A stretch of 39,858 nucleotides of DNA from Bacteroidota bacterium. GTDB lineage: Bacteria > Bacteroidota > Bacteroidia > UKL13-3. The stretch spans positions 1-39,858 of the forward strand of contig JAWXAU010000146.1 in NCBI GenBank assembly GCA_034439655.1. Reading direction: 5' to 3'. The position numbers were made by a program, and so were the translations under genes. The notes under the pieces were generated by a model. The model searched no databases and was not told where the DNA came from. It was given only the letters and a program-made list of their open reading frames with translations. Positions 1-6,990 of this stretch are shown here, piece by piece; the stretch's first letter is position 1, and each line of letters opens with the position of its first letter.

Positions 1-101
1 CAGCACACACCCGATGTTAAATTGATAACGGCATTTATCTTCGCCAAGGCCTTTTGTTTGCCCTTGCTCACATTGCCAGGGAATATCCCTCTCAGTATAA
101 C
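1..101. other. Left-edge stretch without an assignable gene
   Basis: These bases run up to the stop codon of the TetR-type gene. A plus-strand frame is open from base 1 to about 104 and could be the last 34 codons of a gene that starts outside the window, but its translation resembles no family I recognise. A short inverted repeat (AGGGA-ATA-TCCCT) lies near 79-91. No function is proposed. Confidence 0.3.
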
Positions 102-779
102 CTAGACGACTTTGATAGTAGCAAACACCATTTCCTCTAAGAATGACGCTATCTTTTTATTATCCTTTGAGTTTCCAAAATCGGTAAGTGATGGCAGATT
201 TTTCATATAAAAACATTGAGAATGTGACATCTCAATGATGGTTGAAGCTAATGAACGGGGAAATTTATATTTAGGATTAAATTCCTTAATTATATCCGCA
301 ATCCGTCCGCAAAAATCTTTATAGGGCTTAAACAATTTTGCTTCGTTATACTCGGTTACGTTTCTTGTTAGATATGACTTTGCACCTTCTGACATAACTA
401 TATCATAAAGCAAAGTTTCATTTATGTAGGGTGTTGACACATCATCAACAACAGGGTATGAAAGGAGGGCAATTGCTTTTTTTAATTTTGTTTCAGGCTT
501 TAATACATTATTTGTATGAAAGAGCAATCTGTATTCCTGCCAACCCCAATACCAATCAACAATATAAATAAGCAAGAGGTGTTTGTTTTCAAAATAACGA
601 TAAATCCCTGCTTCTGTAGTTCCAATTTCAACGGCCAACTTTTTAAAGGTAAATGCTTCAAAACCTATTTGATGAATAAGAAGAATGCCTTTCTGAATAA
701 TTTTTTTGCCCAACTCTGTTTCTTCCGGATTTCGCAGAAACAGCTTTTCGTTCATCGTAATTCTCAGGTATAAATCCAT
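102..779 (-). CDS. TetR/AcrR family transcriptional regulator
   Basis: A 225-residue protein with an N-terminal TetR-type helix-turn-helix at about residues 27-70. The typical pattern is visible: a Gly-Phe-Glu-Ala stretch, then 'FTFKKLAVEIGTTEAGIYR' and 'YFENKHLLL'. The remaining 150 residues are the variable ligand-binding and dimerisation half, and the ligand cannot be read from sequence. It is divergent from the SulP transporter gene, with 102 bases between start codons, so it most likely represses itself and the transporter/carbonic anhydrase unit. An ATG eight codons downstream (755) is an alternative start. The first ATG is preferred because a TAnnTTTG box on the minus strand (805-798) gives a short leader. 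Family call is sure; target is inferred. Confidence 0.88.
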   Translation of the reverse strand: MDLYLRITMNEKLFLRNPEETELGKKIIQKGILLIHQIGFEAFTFKKLAVEIGTTEAGIYRYFENKHLLLIYIVDWYWGWQEYRLLFHTNNVLKPETKLKKAIALLSYPVVDDVSTPYINETLLYDIVMSEGAKSYLTRNVTEYNEAKLFKPYKDFCGRIADIIKEFNPKYKFPRSLASTIIEMSHSQCFYMKNLPSLTDFGNSKDNKKIASFLEEMVFATIKVV

Positions 780-797
780 ATCTCAAAAATGTTTCGG

Positions 798-859
798 CAA
801 AAGTAAACAAATTTTATTTGATAGTAATACTATTTTTTTAAATTCATTTACTATCTTTG
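798..859. promoter_or_regulatory. Divergent promoter region with inverted repeat between TetR gene and SulP gene
   Basis: Two Bacteroidetes-type -7 boxes face away from each other: TACTTTTG on the minus strand (805-798) and TATCTTTG on the plus strand (852-859). Neither has a TTTG at the usual upstream distance. Midway lies an inverted repeat, ATAGT-AAT-ACTAT (821-833). It covers the place where the -33 elements of both promoters would sit if spacing is about 19 bases. That is a sensible position for a TetR operator that blocks both directions. The half-sites are only 5 bp, so the operator call is inference. Confidence 0.5.
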
Positions 860-881
860 CCACGAAATCAATTTTACAACA

Positions 882-2426
882 ATGAAACATCTCTTTAAAG
901 AAATCAAAAACGATTTGCCAGCCAGCATAATCGTGTTTTTTGTAGCAGTGCCTTTATGCCTCGGTATTGCTTTGGCGTCGGGGGCACCGCTGTTTGCGGG
1001 CATTATTGCAGGTATTGTAGGCGGAATTGTGGTAGGTTCTGCAAGCGGTTCGCAGCTTGGTGTTAGTGGACCAGCGGCAGGTCTTGCGGTTATTGTGCTA
1101 AGCTCCATTGCCACATTGGGCGGTTCTTGGGAAGCCTTTTTACTTGCCATAGTTTTGGCTGGGGTTATTCAACTAATCGCAGGGTATTTAAAACTGGGAA
1201 CGATTGCCTACTACTTTCCTTCATCCGTTATTAAAGGAATGCTAACTGGTATTGGCTTACTCATAATCTTGAAACAAATTCCTCATGCATTTGGTTACGA
1301 CAACGACTTTGAAGGGGACGATGCCTTTCTTCAAGCTGATGGGCAAAACACTTTCTCGGAACTGCTAAATATTTTAAACTATCTAACCCCTGCTGTAATG
1401 CTCATTACAGGAGTGTCGCTATTTATTCTACTGCTTTGGGATAATGTTCTAACCAAAAAGCATAAAATTTTCGGAATGATTAACGGACCATTGGTAGCTG
1501 TAGTAGTTGGAATATTGTTGAATTATTTATACCAAACAGGCATGCTTCCATTGAGTTTAAATTCTAAACAAGTGGTGAATATTCCTGTGGCGAGCAGTAT
1601 CGGTGAATTTTTTGGACAATTTACACTACCCGATTTTTCAGCCTGGAAAAATCCACAAGTATATTTAATCGCTATTGTTATTGCTATTGTCGCGAGTTTG
1701 GAAACATTACTTTGTGCTGAAGCCACTGACAAACTTGACCCCGACAAAAATGTAACCCCAACTAACAGAGAACTTAAAGCCCAAGGCATCGGAAATATTC
1801 TTTCAGGATTTATTGGTGGGTTGCCGGTAACACAAGTAATTGTTCGCAGCAGTGCCAATATTACTTTTGGCGGTAAGACAAAGTTATCTGCCATTTTGCA
1901 TGGTTTCTTTTTACTAATAAGTGCCATTGCAATTCCGGGACTATTAAATATGATACCGCTTGCTACCCTTGCCTCGATACTATTTGTGGTGGGATACAAA
2001 TTGGCAAAACCTGTTCTGTTCAAACACATGTATAAATTAGGTTGGGGGCAATTTATTCCGTTTATTGTTACAGTGGCTGCTATACTTCTAACCGATTTGC
2101 TCAAAGGAATTGGAATTGGAATGGCAGTTGCAATTTTCTATATCCTTCGTAACAGCTTCCGCAATCCATTTCATCGCATCAAAGATGAAAATTTTGCAGA
2201 TAACGAACATGTATTTGTCTTGGCTGACGAAGTTTCGTTCCTCAATAAAGGAAGCATTCTTGAAATGCTTAACCATATTCCGGCAAATACAAAAGTTGTA
2301 ATTGACGGCTCAAATTCAACAAGCATTCATTATGATGTAATAGAAATAATTCAGAATTTTCAAATCCAGGCAAAAACAAAAAACATAACGCTTGATGTAA
2401 AAGGAATAAAATTACCAGGTAATTAA
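882..2426 (+). CDS. SulP family anion permease, probable bicarbonate transporter
   Basis: A 514-residue inner-membrane protein of the SulP/SLC26 family, a normal length for bacterial members. Hydrophobic segments fill residues 10-420. The N-terminal 'DLPASIIVFFVAVPLCLGI' region and the later 'ASLETLLCAEATDKLDP' and 'GLPVTQVIVRSSANI' stretches are SulP hallmarks. A short cytoplasmic STAS-like tail follows (about 435-514, with 'KVVIDGSNSTSIHYDVIEII'). SulP proteins move sulfate, bicarbonate, chloride or dicarboxylates. A beta-carbonic anhydrase gene starts 32 bases downstream, and such pairing usually marks bicarbonate transport (BicA-like); the substrate is inferred from that context alone. 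The ATG at 882 follows a -7 box at 852-859. Confidence 0.88.
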   Translation: MKHLFKEIKNDLPASIIVFFVAVPLCLGIALASGAPLFAGIIAGIVGGIVVGSASGSQLGVSGPAAGLAVIVLSSIATLGGSWEAFLLAIVLAGVIQLIAGYLKLGTIAYYFPSSVIKGMLTGIGLLIILKQIPHAFGYDNDFEGDDAFLQADGQNTFSELLNILNYLTPAVMLITGVSLFILLLWDNVLTKKHKIFGMINGPLVAVVVGILLNYLYQTGMLPLSLNSKQVVNIPVASSIGEFFGQFTLPDFSAWKNPQVYLIAIVIAIVASLETLLCAEATDKLDPDKNVTPTNRELKAQGIGNILSGFIGGLPVTQVIVRSSANITFGGKTKLSAILHGFFLLISAIAIPGLLNMIPLATLASILFVVGYKLAKPVLFKHMYKLGWGQFIPFIVTVAAILLTDLLKGIGIGMAVAIFYILRNSFRNPFHRIKDENFADNEHVFVLADEVSFLNKGSILEMLNHIPANTKVVIDGSNSTSIHYDVIEIIQNFQIQAKTKNITLDVKGIKLPGN

Positions 2427-2458
2427 ATCAATCATTCACAATTATAAATTCAAAAAAA

Positions 2459-3106
2459 ATGAAAACATTAACAAAAGAAATGCAGGAAGCTACTACTCCT
2501 GCAATGGCATTAGACTTATTAAAAGAAGGGAACAAAAGATTTCAAAACAATCTTAAAGTGAACCGCAACCTTTTACAACAGGCCAACGAAACATCAGACG
2601 GACAACACCCATTTGCAGTAATACTTAGTTGTATTGACAGCCGAACATCTGCCGAGTTAATTTTCGATCAGGGGCTTGGTGATGTTTTCAGTATTAGAAT
2701 AGCTGGAAATATTTTGAACGAAGATATTTTAGGCAGTATGGAATTTGGATGCAAGGTAGCAGGGTCAAAAATTATTGTGGTTTTAGGGCATACAAAATGC
2801 GGTGCGGTAAAAGGTGCTTGCGACCATGTGGAAATGGGTAACCTGACTGCCTTGTTGACCAAAATTAGACCAGCAGTAGAAGATGAAACCACAACTACAG
2901 AAAACAGAAATTCCAGCAACGGAGAGTTTGTAGAAAAAGTGGCGACAATCAATGTGAAACGAACTGTAAAATCTATTATGGAACGCAGCCCTATTTTAAA
3001 AGAAATGATTGAAAACGGAGAATTAGGAATTGTTGGTGGAACGCACGATATTACAACAGGGCAGGTTACTTTTTACGCTGAAACATTGGTTACTAATTCC
3101 AAATAG
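2459..3106 (+). CDS. can: Beta-class carbonic anhydrase
   Basis: A 215-residue cytoplasmic zinc enzyme interconverting CO2 and bicarbonate. The beta-class zinc ligands are all present: Cys58 with the Asp60-Arg62 dyad in 'CIDSR', and His111 and Cys114 in 'GHTKCGAVKGA'. The conserved 'RIAGN' segment follows the first motif, and length fits the family. It lies 32 bases after the SulP gene in the same direction and is presumably co-transcribed with it. Together they would import bicarbonate and equilibrate it with CO2 for carboxylation or pH balance. Function is very likely; the symbol follows the E. coli enzyme and is only a family label. Confidence 0.93.
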   Translation: MKTLTKEMQEATTPAMALDLLKEGNKRFQNNLKVNRNLLQQANETSDGQHPFAVILSCIDSRTSAELIFDQGLGDVFSIRIAGNILNEDILGSMEFGCKVAGSKIIVVLGHTKCGAVKGACDHVEMGNLTALLTKIRPAVEDETTTTENRNSSNGEFVEKVATINVKRTVKSIMERSPILKEMIENGELGIVGGTHDITTGQVTFYAETLVTNSK

Positions 3107-3133
3107 ATAAGTGAAATAAAATTAACAAATATT

Positions 3134-3505
3134 ATGTATTACCGTAACTTTATTTTAATCGTTATTCTTGTTATTTATACTTTCCTTTTAGCACCGATAA
3201 ATTCTTTAGCCCAAAGCAAAAATGAACCAATCGGCCAATGTTTTGTTAAGGGCAATAGAAAGGCAATAGAAAAGAAAATGACAAAATTGATTTTAAAAGT
3301 AAGCAAAGAAACAAGGTGCCCCATTAATAGTATTACTTATTCTATTATAAAGAAATATACTGTTTTTTACACAAACCCTTGTCGCCATTTACCTAAAGTC
3401 ATTACCTTTTATGCATGCGGACAAGTGTTCACATATAATCATCAAGGGTTGAGTGGAGCCGTTGGATATTGGTTACTTGGTAGCTGGAAGAAACAAAAAA
3501 ATTGA
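3134..3505 (+). CDS. Small secreted protein of unknown function
   Basis: A 123-residue protein starting with a clear signal peptide (hydrophobic residues 5-24, cleavage probably after 'SLAQ'). The mature part of about 96 residues has four cysteines (in 'GQCF', 'TRCPI', 'NPCRH' and 'YACGQ'), an even number that could form two disulfides in the periplasm. The C-terminus contains an aromatic, glycine-rich stretch ('GAVGYWLLGSW'). It lies 27 bases after the carbonic anhydrase gene and may belong to the same transcript. I do not recognise a family and suggest no function beyond export. Confidence 0.6.
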   Translation: MYYRNFILIVILVIYTFLLAPINSLAQSKNEPIGQCFVKGNRKAIEKKMTKLILKVSKETRCPINSITYSIIKKYTVFYTNPCRHLPKVITFYACGQVFTYNHQGLSGAVGYWLLGSWKKQKN

Positions 3506-3553
3506 TTGATGTTTTGGGCTTGCTATTGCATATAATTCAGATTTAAAAAGTAA

Positions 3554-4252
3554 ATGATACAAGAAATAATCATCCCCTTAATATCTTTAATTGCCCTAGA
3601 GATTATATTGGGTATTGACAACCTGATTTTTATTTCTATATTATCAGACAAACTGCCGCCTGAGAAGCGAGGCAGGTTGCGTTTTATGGGCATTGCCCTT
3701 GCTTTGATTATCAGACTATTGTTATTAACCGCTATTGCATGGATATTAAAATTAGACAACACTTTATTTACCATTTTTGAAACAGCTATAAGTGGCAAAG
3801 GTTTAATATTAATTATGGGCGGGCTTTTTCTTATTTACAAAAGCACAAAAGAAATTCATCACAAAACACAATCAGCAAAATCTGATAGTGCAATTAAAAA
3901 TATCAAAACTCATTCTTTTAAGAAACTATTGGGCGAAATAGTTTTGTTAGATATAGTATTTTCTGTTGATTCCATTATTACCGCAGTTGGAATGGTTACT
4001 GAACTTTGGATTATGTACACCGCAGTTATTGTAAGCCTGATAGTGATGTTGTTTGCCGCCAAGCTATTAAATAATTTCATTAGTAAAAATCCATCCTTCC
4101 AAATATTAGCTTTATGTTTTTTAATGATGATAGGCGTAGCCCTTTTGGGCGAAGGTCTGAATTTTGAAATCCCCAAAGGGTATATATATTTTTCGATGGC
4201 GTTTGCATTTTTAGTAGATATTATTCAAATGAAATCTGATAAAAAAAAATAG
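3554..4252 (+). CDS. TerC family integral membrane protein
   Basis: A 232-residue protein with about seven membrane helices. It carries the paired acidic motifs of the TerC/Alx/YgdQ group: 'EIILGIDNLIFISIL' near the N-terminus and 'LLDIVFSVDSIITAVGM' in the middle. It ends in a short lysine-rich tail. Members of this superfamily are linked to tellurite resistance, manganese or calcium export and metal loading of secreted enzymes; the exact ion cannot be read here. Length matches the short YgdQ/YoaE form without CBS or CorC domains. It lies downstream of the carbonic anhydrase cluster and may be a separate unit, as 48 bases precede it. Confidence 0.85.
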   Translation: MIQEIIIPLISLIALEIILGIDNLIFISILSDKLPPEKRGRLRFMGIALALIIRLLLLTAIAWILKLDNTLFTIFETAISGKGLILIMGGLFLIYKSTKEIHHKTQSAKSDSAIKNIKTHSFKKLLGEIVLLDIVFSVDSIITAVGMVTELWIMYTAVIVSLIVMLFAAKLLNNFISKNPSFQILALCFLMMIGVALLGEGLNFEIPKGYIYFSMAFAFLVDIIQMKSDKKK

Positions 4253-4604
4253 GCTAAACACTATAAAATATTATACAACTCTGCAGTTAAACAATTCAGT
4301 AACTCTGCAATTAAAACAACCAAGCGGGGATGGCGATGGTGCAAGTTGAAAGGCTCGGCAGTGCTAATGCCCTATTAAAGATGCAAATACCAAGCATATC
4401 GGTTTAACAAATAAATATAGATGGTGCACACAGCACCCATGTGCAAACGCGGTGGGCAAGGAAAATCTTTGCAAACAATTTTTTTTACAGGTGATATTAT
4501 CATACTTTTGCGGCCCCAAAACCACCTTCGAATATTTGAAGTTTGCTAATTCTGTTGAAAAAAAATAGCTCCAATAGTATATAAAATAAGAAACCAATTA
4601 ATAT
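4253..4604. other. Intergenic stretch with short direct repeat and promoter box
   Basis: No gene is seen in these 352 bases. Near 4280-4315 the sequence 'AACTCTGCA(G/A)TTAAA' occurs twice as a direct repeat. A small hairpin (ATGGTGC-ACACA-GCACCCAT, about 4420-4440) follows. The right part holds the -7 box of the next gene. Confidence 0.4.
4503..4510 (+). promoter_or_regulatory. -7 promoter box upstream of PPC-domain lipoprotein gene
   Basis: TACTTTTG matches the Bacteroidetes TAnnTTTG element and is followed by CGGCC, the same context seen at 32789-32796. The nearest TTTG upstream (4468-4471) is 31 bases away, longer than usual, so only the -7 half is well supported. It predicts a leader of about 90 bases. 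Confidence 0.4.
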
Positions 4605-5363
4605 ATGAAAATAAAACTCGCAATTATTTTATCTGCTTTTTTAACAATAGCAATTGTATCCTCAATTTCCTGTAAAAGACTAAAAAAAGGAGTATTGGAA
4701 ATTCAGCATAAATTATTTGGATCCTTTGGGGTTGAGACATATTATTTTACCATGATTGTAGATGATGGTATTTATACACCCAATGTTGAATTTAGATATA
4801 ATCCCACCTCTAACTATGGTACTTATACAGCCTATTATTGGCCAGATAAAAGTTCAAGTGGCTTGGGTTATAAAAAAAAATGTGATGATGGTATGCAAGT
4901 CGTTTTTAAGACAGGAAAGGAATGCAGTGGTAAATATTCTGGCGAAAATGGACATTGGCCCGCCGAAAGTGGTGCAAGTGGCGGAGGTACTCCCGCACCA
5001 ACAGGCACTACCACCACAGAAATACTAAACGTGCATATGACCGGAGACAGAAAAGACAGGCAGTATCAAATGGTAAACATACCAGCCAACGTAAAGTCAA
5101 TGGAAATAAGAACAAAAGAAACTGCCCCTAATTCAACGTGGAACGAGACGGACCTTTTTGTGAGAAAAGGAACAAAACCCACCACGAAAGATGACCCATT
5201 TACCTCTGGAGGATATACTGCAGATTACGCAAGTTTAAGCAATAACAGAGAACAGGATGTAGTTAAGATCTCCAACCCACCATCGGGGGATTGGCATATC
5301 ATGCTTTACAATTATAATTCGAGTTATTATTTTTCTAATCTTGTAGTGACAATCACTAAATAG
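4605..5363 (+). CDS. Lipoprotein with C-terminal PPC-like beta-sandwich domain
   Basis: A 252-residue exported protein. The first 22 residues form a lipoprotein-type signal and Cys23 in 'VSSISCKR' is the likely lipidated residue. Residues 30-125 hold a Tyr-, Gly- and Lys-rich domain with two cysteines that I do not recognise. A Gly/Thr/Pro linker ('GGGTPAPTGTTTTE') follows. Residues about 140-252 resemble the pre-peptidase C-terminal (PPC) domain of secreted enzymes: 'ETDLFVRKGTKPTTKDD' matches the usual D-L-[YF]-V-R-x-G-x-x-P-T pattern, and it ends 'GDWHIMLYNY...VTITK'. PPC domains often aid secretion or bind polymers. No catalytic domain is present, so the role is unknown. Domain call is fairly sure. 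Confidence 0.7.
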   Translation: MKIKLAIILSAFLTIAIVSSISCKRLKKGVLEIQHKLFGSFGVETYYFTMIVDDGIYTPNVEFRYNPTSNYGTYTAYYWPDKSSSGLGYKKKCDDGMQVVFKTGKECSGKYSGENGHWPAESGASGGGTPAPTGTTTTEILNVHMTGDRKDRQYQMVNIPANVKSMEIRTKETAPNSTWNETDLFVRKGTKPTTKDDPFTSGGYTADYASLSNNREQDVVKISNPPSGDWHIMLYNYNSSYYFSNLVVTITK

Positions 5364-5443
5364 GTACTTTAATATAATCAATTGGATTAATTTCTTTTTG
5401 TTTGGTCACTCATGCGGTGGCTTTCTTGAACAACAATACATAT

Positions 5444-5510
5444 TGATAACGAAACTCAATATATAATAGTCCGAAAGAAAGGGACTAATCCCGCCGCCGC
5501 GGTGGGCCAA
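5444..5510 (+). repeat. MITE-like repeat, left-end fragment (copy A)
   Basis: The left arm of the dispersed element is present (GAAACTCAATATATAATAGT, then GGGACTAATCCCG). It then runs into a GC-rich palindromic stretch (CCGCCGCCGCGGTGGG) where full copies have the second hairpin. The right half is missing. It lies between the lipoprotein gene and the Crp-like gene. Confidence 0.75.
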
Positions 5511-5595
5511 TCGCGGACGGCTCGAGTTTTTTGCAGACCCAAAAGCCAACCCAAAGGCAAAATAAAAAGAGTGCAATCGCCAACACTTTAATAAA

Positions 5596-5603
5596 TACCT
5601 TTG
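5596..5603 (+). promoter_or_regulatory. -7 promoter box directly before the Crp-like gene
   Basis: TACCTTTG ends five bases before the ATG at 5608. With the usual distance between this box and the transcription start, the mRNA would begin at or next to the start codon. No TTTG is present at -33, so the box could be fortuitous. Confidence 0.4.
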
Positions 5604-5607
5604 ACTG

Positions 5608-6237
5608 ATGAATATTACGGAACAATTCAAACACATTTTTGAACCTGAATTACTAAAAGAATTTGAGGAGAAAGCAACACATATTTCAGCTAAAGAAGGC
5701 GATATCATTCTTGATATCGGACAAACGGTTCGTGTTATACCAATAGTTATTTCAGGCACTTTAAAAATTTCAAGGATTGATGATGGCGGACATGAGCTGC
5801 TGCTTTATTACGTAAGCCCCAAAGAAAGTTGTGCCATGACTTTTACTTGTTGTATGCAGCAATTTCCGAGTGAAGTAAAAGCAGTTGCAGAAGATGATGT
5901 GGAGTTTCTTGCTATTCCAATTTCTACTATGGATGAATGGATGATGAAATACCCAACATGGAAAAGTTTTGTGATGAAAACAATCCGAGCCCGATTTAAC
6001 GAACTGCTTAAATCCATTGACCAACTTGCTTTTCAAAAATTAGATGAACGGCTAATTCATTACCTCAAAGAAAAATCGAAAGCAACAGGTTCTTCACTCA
6101 TCAATCTTTCGCACGAACAAATTGCTAACGAAATAGCAAGCTCACGCGAAGTAATTTCACGCCTCTTGAAAAAATTAGAGAATGATAAGAAATTGCTGCT
6201 GTATCGCAATCAAATTAAGTTGTTAAAAGAACTATGA
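5608..6237 (+). CDS. Crp/Fnr family regulator, probable activator of the sulfur genes
   Basis: A 209-residue protein with an N-terminal cyclic-nucleotide-type beta-barrel (about 25-115), a long dimer helix and a C-terminal winged helix. The DNA-reading helix 'SREVISRLLKKLEND' keeps the Arg-Glu-x-x-x-Arg pattern that contacts TGTGA half-sites in E. coli CRP. The phosphate-binding cassette does not match a cAMP binder: the Gly-Glu and Arg-Ser positions are replaced, and Cys75, Cys81 and Cys82 occur there in 'ESCAMTFTCCM'. That suggests a thiol-based or metal signal instead of cAMP (inference). CRP-like sites occur in front of the next gene and of the metallo-beta-lactamase gene, making this the likely regulator of the operon that follows. 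Confidence 0.9.
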   Translation: MNITEQFKHIFEPELLKEFEEKATHISAKEGDIILDIGQTVRVIPIVISGTLKISRIDDGGHELLLYYVSPKESCAMTFTCCMQQFPSEVKAVAEDDVEFLAIPISTMDEWMMKYPTWKSFVMKTIRARFNELLKSIDQLAFQKLDERLIHYLKEKSKATGSSLINLSHEQIANEIASSREVISRLLKKLENDKKLLLYRNQIKLLKEL

Positions 6238-6250
6238 TTGTTGTCAATGT

Positions 6251-6299
6251 GAATTGTGACTATAGTCACCGTTTATCATTTTTCATTGTCGGATCTTTG
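6251..6299 (+). promoter_or_regulatory. Crp-type operator plus -7 box before the DUF2892/TauE genes
   Basis: A perfect 14-bp palindrome GTGACTATAGTCAC (6256-6269), preceded by GAATT, reads as TGTGA-N6-TCACC and fits a CRP-family site. After it come 26 bases, then TTTG of the -7-like box GATCTTTG (6292-6299). That places the site at about -41, where class II CRP activators bind. No -33 TTTG is present, as expected for an activator-dependent promoter. Confidence 0.7.
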
Positions 6300-6334
6300 T
6301 GGTGTAATAATTCAATATTTAAAATTATCAGACA

Positions 6335-6541
6335 ATGAATAAAAACATGGGTTCAGCAGACAGAATAATCAGGATACTGGTGGCTGTGGTAATTGCAATT
6401 CTTTATTTCTCAAATCAAATCAGTGGCACAACAGCAATCATACTTGGAGTGCTTGCAATCGTTTTTGTAGCGACAAGCTTTATGAGTTTTTGCCCTTTGT
6501 ATTTTCCCTTAGGAATTTCGACAAGAAAAAAACAGTTATAA
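6335..6541 (+). CDS. DUF2892 (YgaP-like) small inner-membrane protein
   Basis: A 68-residue protein with two membrane helices (about 12-26 and 31-52). It has the 'MNKNMGSADRIIRILVAVV' start and 'SFCPLYFPLGISTRKK' end typical of DUF2892. In E. coli YgaP this module is fused to a rhodanese and forms a membrane-bound sulfurtransferase; here it is free-standing while rhodaneses are encoded downstream. The Cys in 'SFCPLY' is conserved in this family. It is the first gene after the Crp-type site, with only one base separating it from the TauE gene. Role as a membrane partner for sulfur transfer is inferred. Confidence 0.82.
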   Translation: MNKNMGSADRIIRILVAVVIAILYFSNQISGTTAIILGVLAIVFVATSFMSFCPLYFPLGISTRKKQL

Positions 6542-6542
6542 G

Positions 6543-6923
6543 ATGGAGTGGCAACAACCTATCACAGTTGCAATCATTGGCATTGTAGCCGGACTGCTTG
6601 GCGGTTTGCTTGGCTTAGGCGGAGCAATCATTATCATTCCTGCCTTGGTAATGCTACTTGGATATTCGCAACAGATGGCACAGGGCACAACACTTTTAAT
6701 GTTAGTGATGCCAGTTGGTGCATTGGCGGCTTGGCAATATTATAAAGTGGGAAATGTGGATGTAAAAACGGCACTCATTCTTGGTGTAGCATTTTTTGTG
6801 AGTAGTTTCATAGGTGCGAAATTTGCCAACCAAATTCCACAGGATATTTTGAAAAAAGTATTTGCCGTATTGCTGCTAGTGATTGCCGTGAAGATGTTGT
6901 TTTTTGAAAAAGTATTAAAATGA
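6543..6923 (+). CDS. Half-size TauE/SafE family (sulfite exporter-like) membrane protein
   Basis: A 126-residue protein with four predicted membrane helices and the glycine-rich N-terminal signature 'GLLGGLLGLGGAIIIIPAL' of the TauE/SafE family. Standard members have about 240-270 residues made of two such repeats. This one has a single repeat, so a working transporter would need a dimer. Family members next to persulfide-oxidising enzymes are thought to export sulfite or related sulfur oxyanions. It follows DUF2892 by one base and ends just before the second Crp-type site. Family call is strong; substrate inferred from context. Confidence 0.82.
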   Translation: MEWQQPITVAIIGIVAGLLGGLLGLGGAIIIIPALVMLLGYSQQMAQGTTLLMLVMPVGALAAWQYYKVGNVDVKTALILGVAFFVSSFIGAKFANQIPQDILKKVFAVLLLVIAVKMLFFEKVLK

Positions 6924-6970
6924 ATTGTAACAAATGTCACTGTATAGTATATTTTATCACCGCACCTTTG
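6922..6970 (+). promoter_or_regulatory. Second Crp-type operator plus -7 box, before the metallo-beta-lactamase/rhodanese gene
   Basis: GAATT followed by GTAAC-AAAT-GTCAC (6927-6940) repeats the arrangement at 6251-6269 with two changed bases in the left half-site region and a different centre. Again exactly 26 bases separate it from TTTG of the -7-like box CACCTTTG (6963-6970). Its start overlaps the TGA stop of the TauE gene. The matching geometry strongly suggests both promoters answer to the same regulator. Confidence 0.65.
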
Positions 6971-6990
6971 CACCATCAAATTATTAAATC

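Noticed and set aside
6841-6990. Possible frameshifted second half of TauE
   Set aside because: Only 67 bases separate the stop from the next start and they contain the operator and promoter; a second repeat cannot fit.
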